Of a stretch of 64,000 bases of DNA, positions 56,906 to 64,000 are shown piece after piece; position 1 is the first letter of the stretch, and each line of letters opens with the position of its first letter. The DNA is from Gordonia paraffinivorans NBRC 108238 (GTDB lineage Bacteria; Actinomycetota; Actinomycetes; Mycobacteriales; Mycobacteriaceae). Where the stretch lies: NCBI RefSeq assembly GCF_000344155.1, contig NZ_BAOQ01000016.1, positions 1 to 64,000 of the forward strand. The letters are read 5' to 3'. A model generated the notes under the pieces. That model saw only the letters and a program-made list of their open reading frames with translations. It ran no database searches and was not told the origin of the DNA. A program made the translations under genes and the position numbers.

Positions 56906-58522
56906 TCAGATCAGGATGCCGGGATTGCAGATGCCGGCCGGGTCCAGCGTGTTCTTCACCGCGCGGAGCGCGTCGAGGGCGAGCGCCCCGATCTCGTCGT
57001 GGTAGGCGTCGCGGTGGTCGCGGCCGATCGCGTGATGGTGCGTGATGGAGGCACCGGCGGCCCGGATCGCCTCGTTGGCCGCCTTCTTGGCCGCCGACCA
57101 CTCGGCGAGCGGATCGGCGCCGAAGGGTGCGACCACGGTGAAGTACAGCGAGGCCCCCGCCGGGTAGACGTGGCTGATGTGACACATCACCAGCGGCGGC
57201 GCGCCCGACGCCGTCAGCGTGTCGGTGATCGCGGCGGTGACCGCCGCACGCAGGTCGTGCAGGCCCGACCAGTAGGTGACCGTCTCCAGGGTCTCCACCA
57301 GCACGCCCGCGTCGAGCAGCGGATCGCGCAGGTACGGGCCCGCGAAACGCCCGCTGCGCCAGGACTCCCCGGGCTCCTCGCCGAGCAGGGTTCCACCGGC
57401 GTCAGCGAGCACCTCCGATGCCGCCTCGCGCCGGCGGGGGACCTCGGGGGCCCGCCCCTCGTAGCCGGTGACGACGAGGCAGCCAGTCGCGTCGGCGCCC
57501 AACTGGCCCGGGTCGGCGAGGTTGACGGCTGTCTCCGCCTCGTCGGACAGTCGCAGCACGGTGGGCAGCGGACCGTCCTGGGCGAGGCGGCGCAGGGCGG
57601 TCGCCCCGTCGGTGAAGGTCGCGAAACGCCAGCCGTCGAACACGCGGGTCTCGGGCGCAGGGCGCACCCGCACCCGCACTGAGGTGATGACCCCGAACAC
57701 GCCCTCCGAGCCCAGCACGAGCTGACGCAGGTCGGGCCCGGCCGCCGATCGGGGCGCGGTCCCGAGCTCGACGGTGCCGCGCGGTGTGGCGAGGACGAGT
57801 CCTTCGACCACCTCGTCGAAGCGGCCGTATCCCGCCGACGACTGGCCGGCCGACCGGGTGGCCGCGTAACCGCCGATGCCGGCCCCCTCGTAGGACTGCG
57901 GGAAGTGCCCCAGGGTCCAACCGCGTTCGCGCAGAAGCGCTTCGGCAGCGCTGCCACGCAGGCCCGCCTGCAGGGTGGCGACGCGGGAGATATCGTCGAC
58001 CTCGACGAGCCGGTCGAGACGGCGGAGGTCGAGGCTGACGACGCCGGCGAAACCCGACCGGTCCGGGGCGAGCCCGCCGACCACCGACGTCCCGCCGGTG
58101 AAGGGCACCACCGCGACCCGGGCCGCCGAACAGATCCGCAGGATCTCCACGACCTCGTCGTGATCACCCGGGTACACCACGAGATCGGGTGCGTCGGAGG
58201 CGTCTCCGGACCGCAGACGCAGCAGGTCGGGCGTCGAGAAGCCGCGGGTGTGCTGGATGCGGGCGTCGGCGGAGTCGGCGACGTGGGCGTCGCCGACGAG
58301 CCGCTCGAGGTCGGCGCGGACGCTCGCGGGCACGGCGGGCGCCGGCGGCGTGATCGACGACGGGTCGACGCCCGGGTTCGGCGTCGCGTCCCCGGCGAGC
58401 GCGGCGGCGGCACCGGGGAGTTCGGTGACGCGTTCCGGATCGCCCCAGCGTGGCCGTCGCATCTGCACGACCGGGATCAGCGTCTCGTCGGTGTCGGGGC
58501 CGGGCCGGTCGTGAGAAGTCAT
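56906..58522 (-). CDS. FAD-linked oxidase resembling alkyldihydroxyacetonephosphate synthase (AgpS-like)
   Basis: The 538-residue flavoprotein has an FAD_binding_4 domain (VVYPGDHDEVVEILRIC, VVPFTGGTSVVGG, GYAATRSAGQSS) and a C-terminal cap with the HHHAIGRDHRDAY motif typical of AGPS/plasmalogen-synthase-like enzymes. M. tuberculosis Rv3107c is the likely relative. Ether-lipid synthesis is not established for these bacteria, so the reaction is uncertain. The TetR gene starts eight bases upstream, giving a two-gene operon. Confidence 0.8.
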   Translation of the reverse strand: MTSHDRPGPDTDETLIPVVQMRRPRWGDPERVTELPGAAAALAGDATPNPGVDPSSITPPAPAVPASVRADLERLVGDAHVADSADARIQHTRGFSTPDLLRLRSGDASDAPDLVVYPGDHDEVVEILRICSAARVAVVPFTGGTSVVGGLAPDRSGFAGVVSLDLRRLDRLVEVDDISRVATLQAGLRGSAAEALLRERGWTLGHFPQSYEGAGIGGYAATRSAGQSSAGYGRFDEVVEGLVLATPRGTVELGTAPRSAAGPDLRQLVLGSEGVFGVITSVRVRVRPAPETRVFDGWRFATFTDGATALRRLAQDGPLPTVLRLSDEAETAVNLADPGQLGADATGCLVVTGYEGRAPEVPRRREAASEVLADAGGTLLGEEPGESWRSGRFAGPYLRDPLLDAGVLVETLETVTYWSGLHDLRAAVTAAITDTLTASGAPPLVMCHISHVYPAGASLYFTVVAPFGADPLAEWSAAKKAANEAIRAAGASITHHHAIGRDHRDAYHDEIGALALDALRAVKNTLDPAGICNPGILI

Positions 58523-58529
58523 CGTCGTG

Positions 58530-59093
58530 TCACTGTTCGTCGGGGCGCTTGACGATCGCCCGGACCACCAGGTCGGCGACCTGCTCGTCGGTCAGCGATC
58601 CGTCGGGGATGAGCATCAGCGAATAGATCGTCCGGACCAGGAACTCCGCCGCGCCGCGCGGGTTCGGCACCAGCTGGTCGGAGATCTCCGGCGCCAGATC
58701 CGGCAGCGTCTGCTCGACGATCTGGTGGATCAGCGTCGGACCCGTGGCGTCGTCTGTCGCCACGAGCGCGCGGATGATCTCCTCCGGCTCCTTGCGCAAC
58801 ACGTACTGCAGCGCCTCGTGCTGCCGGATGTAGGGCAGCACGCCCGCCACCTGCGCGCGGACCTTGCCCGCCGCGTCCGGCGCGGTCTCGGCCCACTCCC
58901 GCAATCTGACCCGCAGCAACGAGACCTCGCGGTCGACGATCGCCGCCACCAGCGCATTCCGCCCGCCGAACATGCGGTAGGCGGTGGCCCGGGCGACCCC
59001 GGCGTGACGCGCCACCGACGTCAGACTGAGCGCCTTGGCGCCGAAGCGGGAGACGAGGCCCACCCCGACGTCCACCATGCGGTCACGATCCAT
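58530..59093 (-). CDS. TetR-family regulator upstream of AGPS-like oxidase
   Basis: The 187-residue protein has a TetR helix-turn-helix (SLTSVARHAGVARATAYRMF, near 23-42) and an effector domain common in lipid regulators. ATG 59093 has TAAGTT six bases upstream, so it is leaderless, and an inverted repeat overlaps that box. Self-repression and control of the FAD oxidase are likely. Confidence 0.85.
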   Translation of the reverse strand: MDRDRMVDVGVGLVSRFGAKALSLTSVARHAGVARATAYRMFGGRNALVAAIVDREVSLLRVRLREWAETAPDAAGKVRAQVAGVLPYIRQHEALQYVLRKEPEEIIRALVATDDATGPTLIHQIVEQTLPDLAPEISDQLVPNPRGAAEFLVRTIYSLMLIPDGSLTDEQVADLVVRAIVKRPDEQ

Positions 59094-59100
59094 GCCAAAA

Positions 59101-59115
59101 ACTTATCGAACAAGT
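59101..59115. promoter_or_regulatory. Possible operator at the TetR (58530) promoter
   Basis: ACTTATCGAACAAGT has matching ACTT/AAGT arms around the -10 box TAAGTT of the minus-strand promoter. The repeat is only four bases per arm. Confidence 0.4.
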
Positions 59116-59189
59116 GTGGTCGGGCTCTCGGCAACCGGCGCAGCGGGGCCTTCCTCTGTCGGCGCACCGAGATCCCGGCACCTTCCGGG

Positions 59190-60576
59190 TCAGGACCTCA
59201 CGTGAGCGTCGGCGACGTCGAGAACGGTGTCGAGGATCGCCAGACCTTCGCGCGCCTCGTCGTCGGAGACCGTGCACGGGGGTGCCGCGTGGATGCGGTT
59301 GTAGTTGGCGAACGGCAGGAGACCGTTCGCCTTGCACGCCGCGAGCACCTCGTTCATCGCCGGGCTGCTGCCGCCGTAGGGCGCGAGGGGCTCCCTGGTG
59401 GTCGGGTTCGCGACCAGTTCGATGGCCCAGAAGACACCGAGACCGCGGACCTCACCCACCGACGGATGTTTCTCGGCGAGGGCGCGCAGGCCCGGCCCGA
59501 GCACGTCGTCGCCGATGCGGGCGGCGCTCTCGACGATCTTCTCCTCGGTCATCGCGTTGATGGTGGCGACCGCGGCGGCGGTGGCCAGCGGATGACCCGA
59601 GTAGGTGAGACCCCCCCGGATAGGCTCGCTCGGCAAAGGTGGCGGCGATCTGGTCGCCGATCGCCACGCCGCCGAGCGGGACATACCCGGAGTTCACGCC
59701 CTTGGCGAAGGTGAGCAGGTCCGGCACCACGTCGAAGTGCTGGATGGCGAACCACTTGCCGGTACGGCCGAATCCGGCCATCACCTCGTCGGCGATGAAC
59801 ACGATCCCGTAGCGGTCGCAGATCTCGCGGACACCGGCCATGTAGCCGGGCGGCGGGACCATGATCCCGGCGGTGCCCGGGACCGACTCGAGCACGATCG
59901 CGGCGATCGAGTCCGGACCTTCGAAACGGATCAGCTGGTCGAGGTGGGCCAGGGCCCGTTCGGTCTCCTGTGCCTCGTTCTCGGCGTGGAACTGCGAGCG
60001 GTACAGGAACGGACCGTGGAAATGCACGACGCCGCTGTTGCCGTGGTCGTTGGGCCAGCGCCGCGGGTCGCCGGTCACGTTGATCGCGGTGTCGGTCCCG
60101 CCGTGGTAGGAGCGGTAACGCGAGAGCACCTTGTGGCGGCCGGTGTGCAGGCGCGCCATGCGGATCGCGTGCTCGACGGCGTCGGCGCCACCGTTGGTGA
60201 AGAACACCCGGTTCAGGTCGCCGGGGGTGCGCTCGGCGATGAGCCGGGCCGCTTCGGACCGGGCGTCGTTGACGTGCGCCGGCGCGATGGTGCACAGCTT
60301 CGCGGCCTGCTCCCGGATCGCCTCGACGACGCCGGGGTGCTGGTGTCCGATGTTGGTGTTGACCATCTGGGACGAGAAGTCCAGCAGGCGGTTTCCCTCG
60401 CCGTCCCAGACGTAGGAGCCCTCGGCGGCGAGGATCGTCATCGGCTTGACGTGCGCCTGCGCCGACCAGGAGTGGAAGACGTGCTCGCGGTCGAGCTCGT
60501 ATGCGCGGCGGCCGCGGGCCTTGGCTGCCTCGAGGTCTTCGCCGGTCGGCAGGGCGACTCGCTCGGTCGTGGTTAT
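59190..60576 (-). pseudogene. Class-III (omega) aminotransferase with frameshift and ATA in place of the start codon
   Basis: The reading frame MTTTERVALPTGEDLEAAKA begins at ATA (60576-60574), with GAAGAGG nine bases upstream, and no ATG, GTG or TTG exists before an in-frame stop. The body has the class-III PLP pattern (FTNGGADAVEHAIRMARLHTGR, FIADEVMAGFGRTGK, PLP lysine in TFAKGVNSGY). At a run of seven G/C (59611-59617) one extra base shifts the frame after AERAYPGG; the last 130 residues (TYSGHPLATAAAV to the end) follow in the other frame. Corrected, it is 461 residues. Either gene loss or two sequence errors. Divergent PucR regulator next door. Confidence 0.75.
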
Positions 60577-60688
60577 GACGGACGTCCTCTTCGTGTGGCG
60601 GAGACGGATGGGCCGGGACGGTTCTCAGGATGCCGCCCGCGGGACCACAGGAACGCCGACACTTTGTATGTTCTGTCGTCTTGTCTCT

Positions 60689-60694
60689 TACACT
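60689..60694 (+). promoter_or_regulatory. Leaderless -10 box of pucR-type gene
   Basis: TACACT ends seven bases before GTG 60702. The 125-base space shared with the divergent aminotransferase should hold the PucR-binding site, but no obvious palindrome stands out. Confidence 0.55.
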
Positions 60695-60701
60695 GTGTAA
60701 C

Positions 60702-62318
60702 GTGCGGCCGACCATCGCCCATGTTCTGACCTTGCCCGTGGTGCAGAACGGACAACCGAGGCTCGTCGGCGGCAGCCGTCTCGACCGCGAGGTGCGCTGG
60801 GTGCACGTCAGCGACCTTGCCGATCTCACGGATCTTCTCCAGGGGGGCGAACTGGTCCTCACCACCGGGAGCGCGATGCTCGCCGACCCGGTGGGATACC
60901 TCGAGGGACTCGCGGCCACCGGCGCGGTCGGCGTGATCGCCGAACTCCTCGACGCCGAGGTACCGCAAACCGTTGCCGCGACGGCCGATCGCCTGGGCCT
61001 GCCCGTCGTCGTCCTGCGTCGGGCGATCCGGTTCGTCGAGGTGACCGAGGAAGTCCACCGGTCGATCGTCGCCGACCAGTACGAAGAGGTCGTCTTCTCC
61101 CGACACGTCCACGAGGTCTTCACCGGGCTCGGCATGCGGCGTGCCGGCGTGTCCGAGATCGTCTCGGCGGCAGCGGAACTCATCGGCCGTCCGGTCGTGC
61201 TGGAGGACCTCACCCGTCAGGTCCTGGCCTTCGACGGACGGGGCGGGCCCCCGGCAGAACTCCTGCGCGACTGGGACCGGCGCTCGCGACTGACACCGTC
61301 GTCGCGGGAGACCGCCGTCACCGGCCCCGAGGGGTGGCTGGTGTCTCCGGTGGGGGCACCGCGTCAGGAATGGGGGCGGCTCATCGTGCCCGACCCCGCC
61401 GATCTCGGCGAACGCGCGCGGATGCCCCTCGAACGTGCTGCGCAGGCACTGGCGCTGCACCGGATGGCCGAACAGAACAGGACCGAACTGGAGATCCGGG
61501 CACAGAACGGGCTCGTCGACGACCTGCGCCTGGGACGCATCCCCGACGAGGCCGAGGCGGTCGCGCGCGCACGCGCCCTGGGCCTGGGGCCGGGGCTCAG
61601 CTATGCGCCGGTGACGGTTCGCATCGTCGAGTCGTCCGATCCGGACCAGGTGCTCGCGCAGGGAAGGCTGACACGCGCACTGGACGCGGTCCGCCACTCG
61701 GTGCGGGCTGCCCGTCGCACCGCACTCACCGCGCTGCGGCCTCACGGCCGCATCGACCTGATCCTCTCGTCACCGGCCTCGGGCGACACTGAACCCGAAC
61801 TGACACAGGTCTGTTCGTCGATCCGCAGTTCGCTGTTGCGCGTGGACGGCGTGGCCCGCGTGGCCATCGGAGTCGCACCGGATTCCACACGACTCGTCGA
61901 CGCCGCGCGAGGACTTGCCGAAGCCGCGCACGTGGCCGACGCCGCCCTGTCACTCCCCGACGGCGACCGGGCCTTCCACCGGACGACCGACGTCCGGTTG
62001 CGTGGACTCATCGCGGTCATCCGATCCGATCCACGAGTCCAGGCGTTCGCCGAGACCGAGCTGCGCGGCCTGCTCGAACACCACGCCCGGCACGGTGACG
62101 ACCTGTTGGAGACGTTCCGGAGGTTCATCGAGTCGGGCGGCAACAAGGCCGAACTCGCCAAGGCCATGAACCTCGCGCGCCCGACGGTGTACTCGCGACT
62201 GGCCCGCATCGAACGCCTCCTCGGCGTCCCGCTCGATGACGCCGAGTCGCGGGCGTCGTTGCACGCCGCCCTGCTGGTCCTCGACAGCCGGACCGAACCG
62301 TTCGTCGAGAGCGCCTGA
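60702..62318 (+). CDS. PucR-family transcriptional regulator
   Basis: The 538-residue regulator has an N-terminal PucR domain (RWVHVSDLADLTDLLQGGELVL), a central GGDEF-like/PAS-type segment and a C-terminal HTH_30 domain (NKAELAKAMNLARPTVYSRL, near 483-502). Such proteins activate purine, amine or amino-acid catabolic genes. GTG 60702 is supported by the leaderless -10. The divergent aminotransferase is the likely target. Confidence 0.88.
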   Translation: MRPTIAHVLTLPVVQNGQPRLVGGSRLDREVRWVHVSDLADLTDLLQGGELVLTTGSAMLADPVGYLEGLAATGAVGVIAELLDAEVPQTVAATADRLGLPVVVLRRAIRFVEVTEEVHRSIVADQYEEVVFSRHVHEVFTGLGMRRAGVSEIVSAAAELIGRPVVLEDLTRQVLAFDGRGGPPAELLRDWDRRSRLTPSSRETAVTGPEGWLVSPVGAPRQEWGRLIVPDPADLGERARMPLERAAQALALHRMAEQNRTELEIRAQNGLVDDLRLGRIPDEAEAVARARALGLGPGLSYAPVTVRIVESSDPDQVLAQGRLTRALDAVRHSVRAARRTALTALRPHGRIDLILSSPASGDTEPELTQVCSSIRSSLLRVDGVARVAIGVAPDSTRLVDAARGLAEAAHVADAALSLPDGDRAFHRTTDVRLRGLIAVIRSDPRVQAFAETELRGLLEHHARHGDDLLETFRRFIESGGNKAELAKAMNLARPTVYSRLARIERLLGVPLDDAESRASLHAALLVLDSRTEPFVESA

Positions 62319-62350
62319 CACACAATGAGATCGACGAAGTCTCGAGGGAC

Positions 62351-62944
62351 TCAGGACGCGCCGGCGGCGCGGTCCCCGGTACGCGGGTAGGCCCGGGTCT
62401 CGTCGGAGCGGATGATCCTCAGCACGACATCGCGGAGTTCCTCCTCGGACAGCGAGCCGTCACCGACGTTCTGCTGGACGGCATGACCGTCCCAGATGGC
62501 CTCCAGGATCGTGGCGATCCGCGGGGAGCAATACATCTCGACGCCCGACTTGGCGCGCTTGGACCATGTGCGGATCAGCTGGCGGTAGGCGTTCTCCCGC
62601 GCGCCCTGCGCGTACATCTCCCACATGAGCACCACCGAGTTGGTGTCCTCTGCGAGCTTCCGGGTCATGGCGACGACGGCATCGGCGAGATCCTCGTCGC
62701 CGCGGACGAGGGAGAACGCGCTCTCGTATTGCTCCGAGATCCGGTCCACGTGGTAGGCGAACGCGTCCAGGAGCAACCCGTCGAGGTCGTCGTAGTGGTA
62801 GTTCACCGACCCCAACGCGAGATTCGCGGCGCTGCAGACCTTTCGATGGGTGACGCCCTTGACGCCACTGTCGATGATGACCTGCAGGGCCGCTTCCATC
62901 AGCGCCACGCGGGTCGCCCCCGACCGGGCGTTCTTCGCCTTCAT
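62351..62944 (-). CDS. TetR-family regulator
   Basis: The 197-residue protein has a TetR helix-turn-helix (VTHRKVCSAANLALGSVNYHY, near 30-50) and an all-helical effector domain. ATG 62944 follows GGAAGGGGG. It sits 70 bases downstream of the EamA transporter on the same strand and may regulate it. Confidence 0.85.
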   Translation of the reverse strand: MKAKNARSGATRVALMEAALQVIIDSGVKGVTHRKVCSAANLALGSVNYHYDDLDGLLLDAFAYHVDRISEQYESAFSLVRGDEDLADAVVAMTRKLAEDTNSVVLMWEMYAQGARENAYRQLIRTWSKRAKSGVEMYCSPRIATILEAIWDGHAVQQNVGDGSLSEEELRDVVLRIIRSDETRAYPRTGDRAAGAS

Positions 62945-63014
62945 GGACCCCCTTCCGACGCGTGCCCCGCAACACGACCGGGGTGTCACCCGGTGGTTCC
63001 GCCCACAAACTACG

Positions 63015-64000
63015 TCATCTCCGGCCGGTCGGCGATGCCGAACGGGACTCGTCGAGACCGTCGCCCGATGACCTCGCCTGCCTCTTCGCACCGCGCGATG
63101 CGCGTGCAGGGGCCTGGCGGACGAAGACCTGCCGTGCGATCGCGACCCCGCCGATGCACAGGACACCGCCGACGATGCCGACGCCGGTGGGCAGCTCGCC
63201 CAGGAGCACCCACGACAGCACGATCACGATCGCCGGGACGACCAGCGTCGTGGCGGCCATCGCGCTCGCATCGGTGCGCGCCAGTGCATACGCCCATGTG
63301 GAGAACGCGATGGCCGTCGGTCCGACGCCGAGATAGACGACCGCGGCGATGGCGCCGGGGGTCGCGTCGGCCATCTCGGAGATCGCGACCGGGAGGAAGG
63401 GCAGGGTCGCGACGAGCCCGGCGACCGCGCCGAGCCAGGTCGCGGTGAGCGCGTCCACGGTGCGCAGCGCGGACTTCTGGATCAGCACCCCCGCGGCGTA
63501 CAGGACTGCCGCGGCGATCCCGAGGACGACGCCGAGCCAGTCGGCGTGCGCGTCGGCGGTCGCCGATCCACCGGTGGCGATCAGCACGACGCCGGCGAAG
63601 GCGATCGTCATTCCGATCACGAGATGTCGCGGGAACCCCTCTCCCATGAAGAGCCCGGCGGCGACGGCGACCAGGATCGGCGCCAGGTTCACCAGCAGCG
63701 CCGCGGTCCCGGCGTCGAGGTGGCGTTCGGCCCAATTCAACACGACGGTGTACCCGGCGAACCAGGCCACGCCATAGACCAGCACCGACACGAGCGCGCG
63801 CCCTCGCGGTATCCAGGGCCGGGCCTGCGCGCCGGAGGCGCCGGCGCTCCCGCGACGCCTCATGATCAGCATGAGCACCGTCAGCGGCACGACAGCTGCC
63901 AGCAGCCGCCAGAACGCCATGGATCCGGGTGAGAAGTGCTCGCCGAGCGCGCGGATGCCCACAAAGGCCGACGCCCACAGCACCACCGTGACCAGTGCGG
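63015..64000 (-). CDS. EamA/DMT-family transporter, 5' end outside the window
   Basis: At least 325 residues of a ten-helix drug/metabolite transporter are present, with two EamA repeats (the first from LWASAFVGIRALGEHFSPG, the second from LGVVLGIAAAVLYAAG). The frame stays open to the window edge, with T-A-L-V-T-V before LWAS, so the true start lies beyond 64000. The C-terminus has a basic tail. Substrate unknown. Confidence 0.85.
   Translation of the reverse strand, partial: ALVTVVLWASAFVGIRALGEHFSPGSMAFWRLLAAVVPLTVLMLIMRRRGSAGASGAQARPWIPRGRALVSVLVYGVAWFAGYTVVLNWAERHLDAGTAALLVNLAPILVAVAAGLFMGEGFPRHLVIGMTIAFAGVVLIATGGSATADAHADWLGVVLGIAAAVLYAAGVLIQKSALRTVDALTATWLGAVAGLVATLPFLPVAISEMADATPGAIAAVVYLGVGPTAIAFSTWAYALARTDASAMAATTLVVPAIVIVLSWVLLGELPTGVGIVGGVLCIGGVAIARQVFVRQAPARASRGAKRQARSSGDGLDESRSASPTGRR

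Noticed and set aside
59611-59617. G7 tract as a phase-variable switch
   Set aside because: A single short tract deep inside a metabolic enzyme, together with a lost start codon, fits decay or sequence error better than contingency control.

Overview
The window is high-GC actinobacterial DNA with dense, mostly monocistronic or short-operon gene layout. Gene content and order point to a mycolic-acid-containing member of the Mycobacteriales, most likely Gordonia or a close relative. Many genes match the Mycobacterium tuberculosis Rv0321-Rv0417 segment: an Fe-S oxidoreductase tail and aspC (Rv0338c/Rv0337c), dcd and udgA (Rv0321/Rv0322), a 13E12-type DUF222/HNH gene, pta-ackA (Rv0408/0409), pknG-glnH-glnX (Rv0410c-0412c), mutT3 (Rv0413) and thiE/thiO/thiS/thiG (Rv0414c-0417). 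An EphD homologue (mycolate-related) fits too. The genus is inferred from gene content, not from a marker gene.

Layout. 1-5.6 kb: Fe-S protein tail, aminotransferase, then a three-gene operon of EphD, a PF10118 protein with a di-iron-like motif set, and a 2Fe-2S ferredoxin reductase. 5.6-7.9 kb: MFS exporter and divergent TetR with three phased operators. 7.9-13 kb: membrane hypothetical, udgA, dcd, an SOS-controlled DUF222/HNH gene, tRNA-Gly. 13-19.4 kb: secreted alpha/beta hydrolase, a decayed HTH-ATPase regulator, hemerythrin protein, duplicated-domain membrane protein, F420-type reductase, HTH-less LysR protein divergent from DUF5997, secreted hypotheticals. 19.6-27.3 kb: frameshifted secreted beta-propeller gene, MMPL transporter with its TetR, secreted zinc-phospholipase-like protein and a secreted PAP2 phosphatase. 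27.4-33.5 kb: a liv-type ABC transporter (binding protein, fused LivH-LivM, LivG, LivF) and a TetR. 33.6-38.5 kb: LppU-like lipoprotein, Lcp-like DUF2236 oxygenase divergent from TetR, frameshifted DUF4442 gene, second MFS exporter. 38.6-43.6 kb: tiny secreted peptide, ATP-grasp ligase, divergent membrane transporter with a structured leader, SCO6745/SnoaL pair, phosphoribosyltransferase. 43.6-53.5 kb: thiamine genes with a TPP riboswitch, a stand-alone LeuA regulatory-domain protein behind a peptide-coding attenuator, mutT3, and the GlnX-GlnH-PknG amino-acid-sensing operon. 53.5-64 kb: pta-ackA, AGPS-like FAD oxidase with TetR, class-III aminotransferase with a non-standard start and a frameshift, divergent PucR, TetR and an EamA transporter cut by the window end.

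How the genes work together. GlnX/GlnH/PknG should form the Glu/Asp-sensing arm that controls 2-oxoglutarate flux. TPP-controlled thiOSG and separately expressed thiE make and join the two halves of thiamine. The pta/ackA pair interconverts acetyl-CoA and acetate. The liv cassette imports a branched-chain-amino-acid-like or amide solute.

Regulatory DNA is unusually legible. Many starts look leaderless, with a TANNNT -10 box 6-7 nt before the start codon. There is one LexA box, one TPP riboswitch, several TetR-type palindromes and two leader RNAs with mutually exclusive hairpins. Four genes carry apparent frameshifts; some lie in G/C runs and could be assembly errors. I see no CRISPR array, rRNA, insertion sequence or prophage.
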